In this document: positions 1-9,023 of the stretch, piece by piece
Position numbering within the stretch: the first letter of the stretch is position 1
Layout: every line of letters begins with the position of its first letter
Assembly (NCBI GenBank): GCA_030613785.1
Contig: JAUWLF010000002.1
Coordinates: forward strand, 1 to 64,000
Reading direction: 5' to 3'
Source: Chloroflexota bacterium
GTDB lineage: Bacteria > Chloroflexota > Anaerolineae > UBA7937 > B3-Chlor
Length of the DNA stretch: 64,000 nt
Notes under the pieces: model-generated
The model's database searches: none
What the model was told of the DNA's origin: nothing
Seen by the model: only the letters and a program-made list of their open reading frames with translations
Translations under genes and position numbers: made by a program

Positions 1-61
1 TCTTGATCAGTCGGAGATACTTCCTGCGTTCGTTCAACGTCATCCTCTCTTCGTTGGGCAT
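1..61 (-). CDS. N-terminal fragment of an IS transposase, cut by the window edge
   Basis: Reading the complement from an ATG at 61 gives MPNEERMTLNERRKYLRLIK and then leaves the window. A second possible start is the ATG at 43. The NERRKYLR-type beginning resembles integrase-core (DDE) transposases that I know from Chloroflexota insertion sequences. Only about 20 residues are visible, so the family call rests on memory of such N-termini plus the repeated end motif beside it. The ORF track misses it because it is short and partial. Confidence 0.45.
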   Translation of the reverse strand, partial: MPNEERMTLNERRKYLRLIK

Positions 62-69
62 AGTTCCCT

Positions 70-127
70 CGGTAACATTATCATTTGAGTGAACTATACC
101 TCTTCGGTAACATTATAGGTGAGTGAA
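70..127. repeat. Two direct copies of a terminal motif at the end of the IS element
   Basis: CGGTAACATTAT-N5-GAGTGAA (70-93) is followed by CGGTAACATTAT-N4-GAGTGAA (105-127), in the same orientation and about 35 bases apart. They sit just upstream of the transposase start, where transposase-binding sites at an IS end are expected. The outer boundary of the element is probably close to 130. The other end lies outside the window, so neither a target duplication nor the inverted-repeat partner can be checked. Confidence 0.55.
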
Positions 128-136
128 TACGCGAGC

Positions 137-165
137 TTGACTTAGCAGATGTCGGTCTGTACAAT
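137..165 (+). promoter_or_regulatory. Sigma70-type promoter of the BtpA/FGGY operon
   Basis: TTGACT at 137-142 and TACAAT at 160-165 are separated by exactly 17 bases; each hexamer differs from consensus at one position. It lies just outside the inferred IS end, so the insertion may have placed or preserved it. Expected transcription start is near 172, leaving a leader of about 320 bases before the first gene. Confidence 0.6.
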
Positions 166-492
166 ATAGCAGACTTGGTGGGGATGGCGTGTGGTGAGAT
201 GGTGCGTGATGACTCCGACCGTGGGCTTGACGTTATCAACGCAGCTTCCCGGCGGAGACGCATCGCCCTTAGGACTTTGACATACGAGGCCGGACTGGTG
301 GCTTCCGTGGTTGGCGGGGATTCGGCGGGGAAGACAAGTCAGGAGGATCTGTGCCTCCACAGGACTGCCCAGTGAATGCTTGCCTGTCGAGCCACCGTGC
401 CAAGCGGGAGAATCCACTGTGGTGCATAGGGATTGCGGCCGATGACGCTCGGTGTCACTGTAGGTGGAGTATCGTTCTTCGAGGGGGACAGT
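166..492 (+). other. Long untranslated leader before the BtpA gene; no convincing gene
   Basis: About 320 bases separate the promoter from the ATG at 493. A frame stays open from 127 to 375 (the track ORF 175..375) but starts with TTG, has no ribosome site and resembles nothing I know. GGAGG-N7-CCTCC near 342-358 could form a small hairpin. I recognise no riboswitch consensus. The leader could be regulatory or simply a remnant left by the insertion. Confidence 0.35.
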
Positions 493-1302
493 ATGCCGGA
501 TTTGCTGCACGAACTGTTTGGATGCCATAAGCCAGTCATAGCGATGGCGCACCTACCAGCATTGCCTGGCAGCCCCAGGTACGATTCATCTCTCGGGGTG
601 GAGGGTATCCTTGCCTCGGTGCGACGAGATGTCTCTCATCTGCTAGATGGCGGGGTTGATGCTATCCTGTTCTGCAACGAGGATGATCGGCCCTATGCAT
701 TACACGCTGACTTCGAGGCCATAGCGGTAATGACCCGCGTTGTGACAGAGATGCGGCCAACGGACCTCCCTTTTGGCGTCGACTTCCTCTGGGATCCGAA
801 GGCCCCTCTTGCCATCGCCAAGGCTACAGGCGCCGCCTTCATCCGCGAAGTCGTTACCGGCGTGTACGAAAGCGACATGGGGGTCTGGGCCCCAGATGCG
901 GCTGCCCTCTACCGCTATCGGAGTCTCATTGATGCCCAGAATGTCAGAGTTTTCGCCAACGTCACACCAGAATTCGCCTCTCCTCTGGGCAACCGCAGCG
1001 TGGGGCAGCGTGCGAGGAGCGCAGTCGTTTCTTCGCTAGTGGACGCCATACTCATAGCGGGACCCATGGCCGGGAGTGAGCCGGACATGCGCTTGATACG
1101 CGAGGCCAAGGCGGCAGTCGGAGATTCCGTGCCCGTACTTCTTAACACCGGTGCCCGAGTCGACAACATAGCCGAGTTCCTGACTGTTGCTGACGGGGTG
1201 ATCGTCGGCTCAAGTCTCAAGGTGGCTGGGCACACCTGGAACCCCGTAGATCCCGAGCGAGTGAAAGCGTTCATGGATGAAGTACGAAGCACCAGAGAGT
1301 AG
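493..1302 (+). CDS. BtpA family protein (SgcQ-like TIM-barrel)
   Basis: A 269-residue protein. The ATG at 493 is preferred over the track start at 433 because GAGGGGG lies at the right distance upstream and BtpA proteins begin close to the KPVIAMAHLPALPGSP segment seen here. Further family features are FGVDFLWDPKAPLAIAKATGA, REVVTGVYESDMGVWAPD and the C-terminal GVIVGSSLK phosphate-binding-like turn. BtpA was named for a role in photosystem I stability in cyanobacteria, but in heterotrophs such as E. coli (sgcQ) it sits in sugar operons. The kinase and TIM-barrel isomerase downstream favour a sugar-phosphate role here, reaction unknown. It is probably cotranscribed with the FGGY kinase 66 bases downstream. 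Confidence 0.85.
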   Translation: MPDLLHELFGCHKPVIAMAHLPALPGSPRYDSSLGVEGILASVRRDVSHLLDGGVDAILFCNEDDRPYALHADFEAIAVMTRVVTEMRPTDLPFGVDFLWDPKAPLAIAKATGAAFIREVVTGVYESDMGVWAPDAAALYRYRSLIDAQNVRVFANVTPEFASPLGNRSVGQRARSAVVSSLVDAILIAGPMAGSEPDMRLIREAKAAVGDSVPVLLNTGARVDNIAEFLTVADGVIVGSSLKVAGHTWNPVDPERVKAFMDEVRSTRE

Positions 1303-1368
1303 CGACACGGTAGACCCCCAACGCCAGTCCTTGGACTTTCCGTCACCGGGCGTGGAAAGGATCGCTGC

Positions 1369-2889
1369 ATGGCCAGCTACATCTTAGGCATCGACATCGG
1401 CACCACGGCCACCAAAGGCATTCTATTGCATCCGGAGCGTGGGATTGTATCCCAGGCGGAGGCTGCCTCCACCCTGCGGTCGCCGCAAGTCGGTTGGGCC
1501 GAGGAGGATCCACTCCAGTGGTGGGACAACGTGGCGGAGGTCACACAGACGTGTCTAGGTAGGGCTGCGATCAGACCGTCCGATGTCGCTGCCGTGGGTA
1601 CAAGCGGAATGGTGCCCACGTTGATCCTCTTGGACGAGCAAGGCGACGTTTTGCGCCCATCCATCCAGCAGAATGACGCCCGTTCCCAGCGGGAAATTGA
1701 CGACTTCAGCAGCCAAGTCGACCACGGCGGCGTCTTGCAGAAGACCGGCAGCGCAATCACCCAACAAAGCATCGGCCCTAAGCTGCTCTGGCTGCGCCGC
1801 CATGAGCCCGAGGTGATGAATCGCGCAGCTCGCGTGATGGGCTCCTACGACTACATCGTGCACAGGCTTACGGGGAGCTACTCGTGCGAACGCAACTGGG
1901 CCCTGGAGAGTGGCCTTTTCGATCTGCACCGTGAGGACTGGGACGACGATTTGCTTCGTCTTGGCACCGTCTCGCGCGATTGGTTGGGCAAGGTACACTG
2001 GCCCAGCGATATCGTGGGCGAGGTGGGTACTGAAGCGGCCGAACACACCGGCATGGCACCCGGTACTCCGGTTGTGGCAGGCAGCGCCGATCACATCGCC
2101 TCTGCGTTCTCGGCCGGCATCAAGTCTCGCGGCGACCTCCTGGTCAAGCTTGGAGGCGCAGGAGATATTCTGTATGATCTGGACCAAGTGATGGTGGATC
2201 CACGGTTGTATCTGGACTACCATGTCATCCCTGGCAAGTATCTCATCAATGGCTGCATGGCCTCGAGCGGCAGTATCATTAGATGGTTCAAGGAGAACTT
2301 CGCTCCCGACGCCGAATATGGCACACTTGACAGAGAGGCCAGTACGGTGCCACCGGGTAGCCAGGGCCTTGTTCTGCTGCCCTACTTCCTGGGTGAGAAG
2401 ACCCCCCTCAACGATCCCTTAGCCCGCGGCGTTCTCCTGGGACTCACCTTGTCCCACACGCGCGGCCACATCCACAGGGCCATTCTGGAGGGAATCTCCT
2501 ACGGATTCCGCCATCATCTCGCCGTGTTCGAGGAGCGGGGCCTAGGAGTGACCCGCTGTCGCGTCAGCAACGGTGGGACGCGCTCGGGATTATGGAAGCA
2601 GATTACGTCTGATGTGCTAGGACTGGAGCTGGAGGAGATTGCCCATCACCCGGGATCGTCGCTTGGCGCTGCTTTCGTGGCGGGCAAGGGCGTTGGGCTG
2701 TTCGGTGATTGGGCTGACATAGAGCACTTCGTCAATGTAGCTGGTGTCATAGAGCCAGATAAGGACGCGCATGATACTTACGAAGAGCTGTTCAGTGTGT
2801 ACCGCAACGCATATGATTCTCTGAAGCCTGAGTTCTCTACACTATCGCGGCTGGCATTGGGGCACCAACCTCAATCTAGGGAACAATGA
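1369..2889 (+). CDS. FGGY-family carbohydrate kinase (xylulokinase-like)
   Basis: A 506-residue sugar kinase that should phosphorylate a pentulose or related polyol with ATP in the cytoplasm. The N-terminal ATP-binding motif GIDIGTTATKGILL, the central GSADHIASAFSAG and GGAGDILYD segments, and the C-terminal SNGGTRSGLWKQITSDVLG motif are all present, so both actin-like domains appear intact. Length is normal for the family (480-520). The start ATG has GGAAAGGA upstream. Substrate cannot be read from sequence; pairing with a BtpA protein and an epimerase suggests a less common ketose. It is the second gene of the 493-4085 set. Confidence 0.9.
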   Translation: MASYILGIDIGTTATKGILLHPERGIVSQAEAASTLRSPQVGWAEEDPLQWWDNVAEVTQTCLGRAAIRPSDVAAVGTSGMVPTLILLDEQGDVLRPSIQQNDARSQREIDDFSSQVDHGGVLQKTGSAITQQSIGPKLLWLRRHEPEVMNRAARVMGSYDYIVHRLTGSYSCERNWALESGLFDLHREDWDDDLLRLGTVSRDWLGKVHWPSDIVGEVGTEAAEHTGMAPGTPVVAGSADHIASAFSAGIKSRGDLLVKLGGAGDILYDLDQVMVDPRLYLDYHVIPGKYLINGCMASSGSIIRWFKENFAPDAEYGTLDREASTVPPGSQGLVLLPYFLGEKTPLNDPLARGVLLGLTLSHTRGHIHRAILEGISYGFRHHLAVFEERGLGVTRCRVSNGGTRSGLWKQITSDVLGLELEEIAHHPGSSLGAAFVAGKGVGLFGDWADIEHFVNVAGVIEPDKDAHDTYEELFSVYRNAYDSLKPEFSTLSRLALGHQPQSREQ

Positions 2890-3194
2890 CGATCTCGTGG
2901 CGAGATGTGGCTGTGTCCAATCTCATCTGAAGCGATACGTCGCTCGTGCCCTTCACGCTCAGAACTCGCATGCGTCGCACTAATAGAGTGTGAACCGGTG
3001 GACATGTCACAGTTGCTCATCCACAATCTCGAAGAACTGTGCTATCCGTGCGCGATCCACGAACCAAGTGTCGTGAACCTGCTAATCAAACCGCTGAGAT
3101 CTACAGCGTGACACGGTTCGCAGCATTGCGCAACGCCCGATGACAGACTTATCCACATAGGCAGGAACCTATGCGTGCCTGAAGGAGCGAAAAC
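2890..3194 (+). other. Intergenic spacer, 305 bases
   Basis: I see no convincing gene. The track ORF 2905..3111 has no ribosome site and no recognisable content. A weak hairpin ATAGG-N6-CCTAT lies just before the ribosome site GGAG of the next gene. I see neither a strong promoter nor a clear terminator, so cotranscription across the gap remains possible. Confidence 0.4.
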
Positions 3195-4085
3195 ATGCGT
3201 TTGGGGATCAACTTGAGCTTTGCGGTCAAGCGTTGGCCCGAGCCGCAGGTCTGGGCCGGCTTTGTGCGTGAGAAACTGGAGCTGGACCTCGTCCAGTTCA
3301 CCTTTGACCTATTGGATCCCTTGTCTCCCGAGCCGATGGCGAATTCGATGGCAAAGAAGGTCCGAGAGGCCGCAGACGACTGGGGCATTCACATCCATAG
3401 CACCTTCACCGGACTAGCTGAGTACAGTTTCAACTCGCTCTTGCACCCCGACCCAGAGGGTCGACGAATCGCGCTCGAATGGTGGAAGCGGGCCATCGAA
3501 CTGACGGCTGCGATGGGCTGCAAGGCAACCGGCGGGGCCGTAGGTGCCATGAGTGTAGAGGACGCCGCGGACTCGGCGAAGGAGGCTAAGCTGTATGATC
3601 AACTGCTCGACGCCCTGGAAGAACTTGCCCGCGTCTCCTCTGCCGTCGGGGTCGACACCTTTCTGGTCGAGATCACCCCAGTTCCTCGCGAGATTCCGCA
3701 CACAGTCCAGCAGGCCCAGCGCATGATGAGAGAACTAGAGGGACGGTCTGAAGTTCCGGTCCGGCTGCTGATCGACGTGGGCCATGCCATGTACAAGCCT
3801 CTGTATGGATCGGACGTCAGCGTGCCCGCCTGGTTGAGTCCTCTATCGCCCTACATAGAGGCCTTCCACCTTCAGAACAGCGACTTCCAGAGCGACCCGC
3901 ACTGGGGCTGGCCCGCTCCCGGCGGCCTATTCGACGTTGGAGAATTCGCGGACCAACTCCGTGAGGCAGACCTAGACAGGGCTCCCTGCTTTCTTGAGAT
4001 GGTCTATGCCTTCGAAAGAGAGGACGACCAAGTCATGGCCAATGTGGTCAGTTCGGCCGCTCACTGCCGCCGGTTTCTAGCTTGA
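3195..4085 (+). CDS. Sugar phosphate isomerase/epimerase (TIM barrel, AP-endonuclease-2 fold)
   Basis: A 296-residue protein of the xylose-isomerase-like TIM-barrel superfamily. It probably interconverts ketoses or aldoses with a divalent metal. Expected metal ligands are visible: Glu in FLVEITP, Asp and His in LLIDVGHAMYK, His in EAFHLQNSD, and Glu in CFLEMVYAFE near the C-terminus. The ATG at 3195 has GAAGGAG eight bases upstream. With the FGGY kinase it would make an isomerase-kinase pair typical of pentose or sugar-acid breakdown. Substrate is unknown. Confidence 0.82.
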   Translation: MRLGINLSFAVKRWPEPQVWAGFVREKLELDLVQFTFDLLDPLSPEPMANSMAKKVREAADDWGIHIHSTFTGLAEYSFNSLLHPDPEGRRIALEWWKRAIELTAAMGCKATGGAVGAMSVEDAADSAKEAKLYDQLLDALEELARVSSAVGVDTFLVEITPVPREIPHTVQQAQRMMRELEGRSEVPVRLLIDVGHAMYKPLYGSDVSVPAWLSPLSPYIEAFHLQNSDFQSDPHWGWPAPGGLFDVGEFADQLREADLDRAPCFLEMVYAFEREDDQVMANVVSSAAHCRRFLA

Positions 4086-4242
4086 CCAGCGAAAGAGAGT
4101 CAGGTGCGATGATGGGTTTTGGCGTGGTCGCAGCAGATCTCCCGCCAAGATCGTGGGGGGTGACGCATACACGATGCAGGCCGTCGAACGCATGGAGTCT
4201 TCACCCTCGGTGCACGCTGGCATCACCGAGATGTCAGGTTGA

Positions 4243-6213
4243 TCATCGTGTGGGAAGGCTCTCGTCTTGGGGCGTCAGCGGCCATTTGCGCACCCATCGC
4301 CTCTGCCAATAGGGCGCGTCGTTGACCGTGATGTGCACACTCAGGTCGAGTCCCACCGGCCGAAAGGCCATCACGGTCCGCACTTTCACAGCCTCCGTAC
4401 TGCTTTCCCAGCAAGCTACGCTCTCGGCATGGGCACTGGGCTGACGTTCACCCAGTTCGCTGGCGGTGACCCAGCAGCGATGGTCAAAGGCTACCCTTGC
4501 CGGCTCCCCGCCTCCGTCGACGGTCAGGCTCACGGAGCAGCCGAGTCGTACGTTCACGATACCTGTGCTTGGATTCTCCTCGATGCGCCAAATCGGCGGA
4601 CGGACGGGACCTTGCGCCAGGTCCGTTGCGGCGCGAAACGCTGGGCTTCGTGGTGCGCCGCGAGACGCTCTGATAGGCACCTTCACCCATGACGCCTGAC
4701 CGTCTCCCCATTTGACGGTCGACTCACCTCGGCCGGGGCTTGGCAACAGGCGTGGAAAATCAGAACCGGCAACGAAGGCTCGCACTCTGTGTCCCCGTCG
4801 TACCCGATAGCACGTGGGGATGAGGTTAAGACGTATCCCTGAGCCGTCTTCCGACAAGTCCCCCCAACCCGTTCGGTGGCTCCGCACCCAACTGAGGTCG
4901 ACCCATCCCGATGTGATCAAAGTGGACTTCCCATCCGGCGCCACATCGCAGAGCTTAACCACCAACAGCGGCTCTCTGACAGTCGACGTATACCGGATGA
5001 GCGCCTCAGGAACACCGGATATCTCAACATCTTGATCAAGAGGCTCACTGGTGTATGTCACGCCCTTCAACTCATCTGGACGCTGGTCCCTTGGCAAACC
5101 TGGGGTGCCCATCAGGTCCCACAGACGGCCGCGAGTCCCCAATGTGGCATCGTGTCTGAAACTGTCGTTGCCCTTCCGGATCGATTCCGTGCCAGACAGC
5201 ACTCCCTCCGGCCCGAAGTGTAGGACTTCCTCGGTGACGTCCTTCGGAGGGAAGTCCTGCTTCCACACCCATTCATCTGCCCCCTGCACCCATACGGCAA
5301 CCGGAGGCTCATCCATGATGCCGGTGTCGTGACCGCGGAGCCAATAGTCGAACCAACGCTGGAGTTCGTGCACGTAGTCGATGCGCCCGGCGTGACCTGA
5401 GTCGGGCATTGCATGTGCCCATGGGCCTATGGTCAGCTTCTTCGGTCCCCTGAGCATCCCGTAAGCCTCAATCATGGGCTTGACAAAAAGATCGTGCCAG
5501 CCTGCCCACAGATAGGTGGGCGTGTCAATGCACCTCAACTCTACACAGGAGCCTCGAAGCGGCACCCTATCCGACATTGCTCGGTCAAGCACACTCACCA
5601 AATAGGGCTCATTCGCCTCAAGATGTTCCTGCCAGACCGACAGCCAACGTCCATCGCTGTCCCGGTACCCGGGTGGCATGAAGTTCTGCCCAACCATCCA
5701 CGCGGCCCAATTCGCGACTACTTGCAGCAGAGCCAGACGCCCCCCGAACAGCAGCCAATAGTCCCACGGATCGCCCGCCCCGTGAAATGCGGCTAGCGCA
5801 CGGAGATGCGCAGGACGCTGCTCGGCAAGAAGCAGAGAGTTGATGGAACCATAGGACATGCCCCATGCTCCGACGTTACCGTCGCTCCAGGGCTGCACAG
5901 CTGCCCACTCCACCACTTCGTAGTAGTCGCGAAGCTCGCGGTCGGAGAATAGCTCAGACGTGGAACCACCCGAATTGCCAGTTCCTCTGACATCAGCCAA
6001 GAGACAAGCATACCCTGCCTGTGCCAGAGATCGCAGCGCTCCCTCGAAGAAACCCGGTCCCTGGTTGTCGTCCTTATGATACGGATACATGCTGACCAGT
6101 GTGGGAATCTCGTGATCCACCACAGGGCGGTACAAGTCCGCAGCCAGGACGGTACCATCTGACATGGGAATGAGGCAGTTCTTCACCAAGCGTGTCTCAT
6201 ACCGGGTCTTCAA
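4243..6213 (-). CDS. CocE/NonD family hydrolase (X-Pro dipeptidyl-peptidase S15 type)
   Basis: A 656-residue serine hydrolase. The N-terminal alpha/beta-hydrolase part carries the oxyanion-side VSMYPYHKDD segment, DVRGTGNSGG, and the nucleophile elbow GMSYGS (GxSxG). The His region GPWAHAMPDSGH follows, and the C-terminal part is a jelly-roll typical of the S15/CocE group. Members hydrolyse esters, acyl bonds or X-Pro dipeptides; which one cannot be told. The start is a TTG with GGGAGG eight bases upstream. It converges with the isomerase gene (157-base gap) and diverges from the S9 peptidases. That neighbourhood fits a peptide or amide-degrading role. There is no obvious signal peptide. Confidence 0.85.
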   Translation of the reverse strand: MKTRYETRLVKNCLIPMSDGTVLAADLYRPVVDHEIPTLVSMYPYHKDDNQGPGFFEGALRSLAQAGYACLLADVRGTGNSGGSTSELFSDRELRDYYEVVEWAAVQPWSDGNVGAWGMSYGSINSLLLAEQRPAHLRALAAFHGAGDPWDYWLLFGGRLALLQVVANWAAWMVGQNFMPPGYRDSDGRWLSVWQEHLEANEPYLVSVLDRAMSDRVPLRGSCVELRCIDTPTYLWAGWHDLFVKPMIEAYGMLRGPKKLTIGPWAHAMPDSGHAGRIDYVHELQRWFDYWLRGHDTGIMDEPPVAVWVQGADEWVWKQDFPPKDVTEEVLHFGPEGVLSGTESIRKGNDSFRHDATLGTRGRLWDLMGTPGLPRDQRPDELKGVTYTSEPLDQDVEISGVPEALIRYTSTVREPLLVVKLCDVAPDGKSTLITSGWVDLSWVRSHRTGWGDLSEDGSGIRLNLIPTCYRVRRGHRVRAFVAGSDFPRLLPSPGRGESTVKWGDGQASWVKVPIRASRGAPRSPAFRAATDLAQGPVRPPIWRIEENPSTGIVNVRLGCSVSLTVDGGGEPARVAFDHRCWVTASELGERQPSAHAESVACWESSTEAVKVRTVMAFRPVGLDLSVHITVNDAPYWQRRWVRKWPLTPQDESLPTR

Positions 6214-6391
6214 GTCGAAAACCTCCCATCATCACTCGCCAGGCAATACCCCGCACAACGACGTTCCGGTCCCTCTGTCGCCCTCAACATGATTCACGGT
6301 GTGCGTTCACAACGGAGGCAGCAATCTCCCCTGACGCTGCTACCTCCGTCCCGCTCCCTACGAATGCAGTCCGGGATTAGGAAACCTTCCC

Positions 6392-6407
6392 CACCACACG
6401 TGTGGTG
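6392..6407. promoter_or_regulatory. Perfect 16-base palindrome, possible operator
   Basis: CACCACACGTGTGGTG is a perfect dyad with no loop, located 180 bases upstream of the S15 hydrolase start in the divergent region. Such a site suits a dimeric regulator. The regulator is unknown; no second copy was noticed by eye. Confidence 0.35.
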
Positions 6408-6831
6408 AGCACTACTGGGTACCAGCGCATGCTCGACCCCTCGCGGCTACATGCGCTTCCTAGGGATTATACAATCGCCACCGTCAGTAGACAACCACGA
6501 TGACAGGGTGAACGAACTCCTTGCTTTCGACGATGGGCGTCTCCTTCTCCAGTGGAACAGATCCACTGCGTGGCAGGCGCGCCTTCTGGTGAACACATCC
6601 AACGTGGCGTTCTGGCCGCGTCAGGTTTGGCCAAGCATGATTGCCTGGGGAGGTCTAGCATCTTCGCGTAACCTGGAGCTCGTAGCCTCTGCCGATGGGC
6701 GACTCTCACCGCTTTGGAATCCCAACGCAGGGTGCAACTGTCCCTTAACCCTCTGAAACGTGAACCTGGCCTCCTGCTGCGGCCTCTATCGACCGCCTGC
6801 ACACCTCTGTGGGATCAGTCCCATCTGGACC

Positions 6832-6861
6832 TTGACAGCCGCAGGCAAACGGTCGTACACT
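6832..6861 (+). promoter_or_regulatory. Sigma70-type promoter of the S9 peptidase
   Basis: TTGACA at 6832-6837 (perfect) and TACACT at 6856-6861, spacer 18. Expected start near 6868, 63 bases before the ATG at 6931. This placement excludes the longer track ORF starting at 6760. Confidence 0.5.
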
Positions 6862-6930
6862 GTACTGGCTGCGATGCGCGATGCACCCAGTACTGGAGCT
6901 ACAGGTCTTGCACACGAAAGGAGACGACTC

Positions 6931-8883
6931 ATGTCCGCAGCAAAGAAGGCCCCATTTGGCTCGTGGAAATCGCCCATTACGTCGGAACTCATTGCCACTA
7001 GAACCATCGGCACCCTCGAACCCTTCTTCGGCCTTGGGGAGATTGCACTCGATGGCGAAGACATCTATTGGCTGGAGATTCGCCCGGCTGAGGGGGGACG
7101 TCATGTGGTCGTTCGCTACGCAGCGGGCGGCCACAAGAGCGAGATGACGCCCCTCCCGTTCGACGCTGGCAACGGCGTCCACGAATACGGCGGGGGATCA
7201 TTCGCAGTTCGTGACGGCATAGTCTACTTCTCCAACTTCACGGACAATCTGGTCTACCGTCAAGATCCGGGGCGCCCTCCCAAGGCGATCACATCCAATG
7301 GGGACATGCGCTTTGCAGACTTTGCCATTGATGATACCAGGCGTCGGCTGATCTGCGTGCGCGAAGACCACAGCGTCGAGGGTCGGGAAGCAGTCAACAC
7401 CCTGGCCAGCATCAGCCTAGACGGCGACGACGTCGGTCAGGTTGTTGTCTCTGGGAACGATTTCTATTCTTCACCGCGCCTGAGCCCTGATAGCTCGCAA
7501 CTGTCATGGCTGACTTGGAGTCACCCCAACATGCCCTTCGACGGAAACGAGCTCTGGGTTGGTGAGTTGCTACCGGATGGCTCTGTCGGGGAGTCCCACC
7601 TTGTCGCAGGGGGCGCAGAAGAGTCTATCTTCCAGCCAGAATGGTCCACCGATGGGACTCTGTACTTCGTCTCGGATCGGAGTGACTGGTGGAACCTCTA
7701 TTGTTGGCAGAATGGTCAGACAGAAGTCTTGTGCGTAATGGAAGCTGAGTTTGGAGTCCCTCAGTGGGTCTTCGGCCTGTCCCTATATGCCTTCGAATCA
7801 CCCGACCGTATCGTCTGCGCCTACACACGAGAGGGCACCTGGCATCTAGGTAGCTTAGACACGAAGGGCTTCCACCTCGAACCTGTCGAGACGCCATACA
7901 CGGACATCTGGAGTGTGCGGGCGGCGCCCGGCCACGCTATCTTCGCGGCCGGTTCGCCCGCCGACCCAGCCTCCATCGTGCAGCTTGATCTGCGCGCCAA
8001 TGAGCTCGAAGTGCTGCATCGCTCCACCGATGTGAACGTGAATCCAGCGTACGTATCCTTTCCCGATGCCATCGAGTTCCCCACCGACCACGGATTGACG
8101 GCCCATGCCTTCTACTACCCACCGAAGAACCCTGACTACTCCGGCCCTGCGGACGAACTACCTCCTCTGTTGGTCATCAGCCATGGCGGGCCAACCTCTG
8201 CCACCTGGACAACGTTGCGTTTGGATATCCAGTACTGGACTAGTCGTGGCATCGCGGTGATCGACGTCAACTACGGGGGTAGCACTGGCTACGGGCGCGC
8301 GTTTCGAGAGCGACTGAAAGGTCAGTGGTGTATTGTGGATGTCGCCGATTGCACAAATGGCGCACTCCACCTCGTCAAGCAAGGCCTAGCGGACGGAGAC
8401 CGCCTGGGAATAAGGGGTGGCAGTGCAGGCGGCACGTGCACCCTGTGTGCACTTGCGTTCCATGATATCTTCGCCGCTGGCGCGAGCTACTATGGAGACA
8501 GCAACTTGGCGCTCTCGGAAGAGGAAACCCATAAGTTCGAGTCACGCTATTTCGACAGCATCATAGGACCCTACCCCGAGAGGCGAGACGTATACGATCA
8601 GCGCTCGCCGATCTACTCGGCGCATTGTATCAAGTCCCCTGTGATCTTCTTTCAAGGGCTGGAGGATGAGGTTGTGCGGCCCAACCAGACTGAACTAATG
8701 GTCCAGGCACTGCGCGACAATAAGGTTCCGGTGGCGTATATCCCGTTTGAGGGAGAGGGACACGGCTTCAAGCGCGCCGAGAACATCCAGTGCTCGCTCG
8801 ATGCTGAGCTGTACTTCTACTCGAAGGTGTTCAGTTTCGAACTTCTCGATCCTGTGAAGCCCATCACCATTGAGAATCTGTAA
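6931..8883 (+). CDS. S9 family peptidase (prolyl oligopeptidase/acylaminoacyl peptidase type)
   Basis: A 650-residue serine peptidase with an N-terminal beta-propeller (about 1-400) and a C-terminal alpha/beta-hydrolase domain. The catalytic Ser is near 498 in GGSAGG, the Asp near 579 in GLEDEVVRPNQ, and the His near 611 in GEGHGF; NYGGSTGYGRAFRERL is a typical S9 segment. The ATG at 6931 has AAAGGAG nine bases upstream, and the promoter at 6832 lies inside the longer track ORF, so that start is rejected. No signal peptide, hence cytoplasmic. It probably trims short peptides, perhaps those imported by the ABC system at 21-27 kb. A broken paralog follows. Confidence 0.9.
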   Translation: MSAAKKAPFGSWKSPITSELIATRTIGTLEPFFGLGEIALDGEDIYWLEIRPAEGGRHVVVRYAAGGHKSEMTPLPFDAGNGVHEYGGGSFAVRDGIVYFSNFTDNLVYRQDPGRPPKAITSNGDMRFADFAIDDTRRRLICVREDHSVEGREAVNTLASISLDGDDVGQVVVSGNDFYSSPRLSPDSSQLSWLTWSHPNMPFDGNELWVGELLPDGSVGESHLVAGGAEESIFQPEWSTDGTLYFVSDRSDWWNLYCWQNGQTEVLCVMEAEFGVPQWVFGLSLYAFESPDRIVCAYTREGTWHLGSLDTKGFHLEPVETPYTDIWSVRAAPGHAIFAAGSPADPASIVQLDLRANELEVLHRSTDVNVNPAYVSFPDAIEFPTDHGLTAHAFYYPPKNPDYSGPADELPPLLVISHGGPTSATWTTLRLDIQYWTSRGIAVIDVNYGGSTGYGRAFRERLKGQWCIVDVADCTNGALHLVKQGLADGDRLGIRGGSAGGTCTLCALAFHDIFAAGASYYGDSNLALSEEETHKFESRYFDSIIGPYPERRDVYDQRSPIYSAHCIKSPVIFFQGLEDEVVRPNQTELMVQALRDNKVPVAYIPFEGEGHGFKRAENIQCSLDAELYFYSKVFSFELLDPVKPITIENL

Positions 8884-9023
8884 CAACGTCGCTGTCACGC
8901 TCTAGGCAGCCGATCAGGCTACTTGTAGCGTACCGTCTGCCGACAGCATCTGGCGCGGCCGAGCCTATGGATGTGATGCCCCGGGATTTGGATCGGCCAT
9001 GCATGGCCGAGACGGAGGAACCT

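Larger units (their letters stand above)
6214..6930. other. Divergent intergenic region between the S15 hydrolase and the S9 peptidase
   Basis: About 715 bases without a convincing gene; the track ORFs here lack ribosome sites and family content. It contains the 16-base palindrome at 6392 and the promoter at 6832, listed separately. Confidence 0.5.

Noticed and set aside
175-375. 66-codon ORF beyond the IS end, considered as the 3' remnant of an interrupted gene
   Set aside because: The frame is open to the inferred IS boundary, but the promoter at 137-165 overlaps it and no family is recognisable; kept only as a note in the leader entry.
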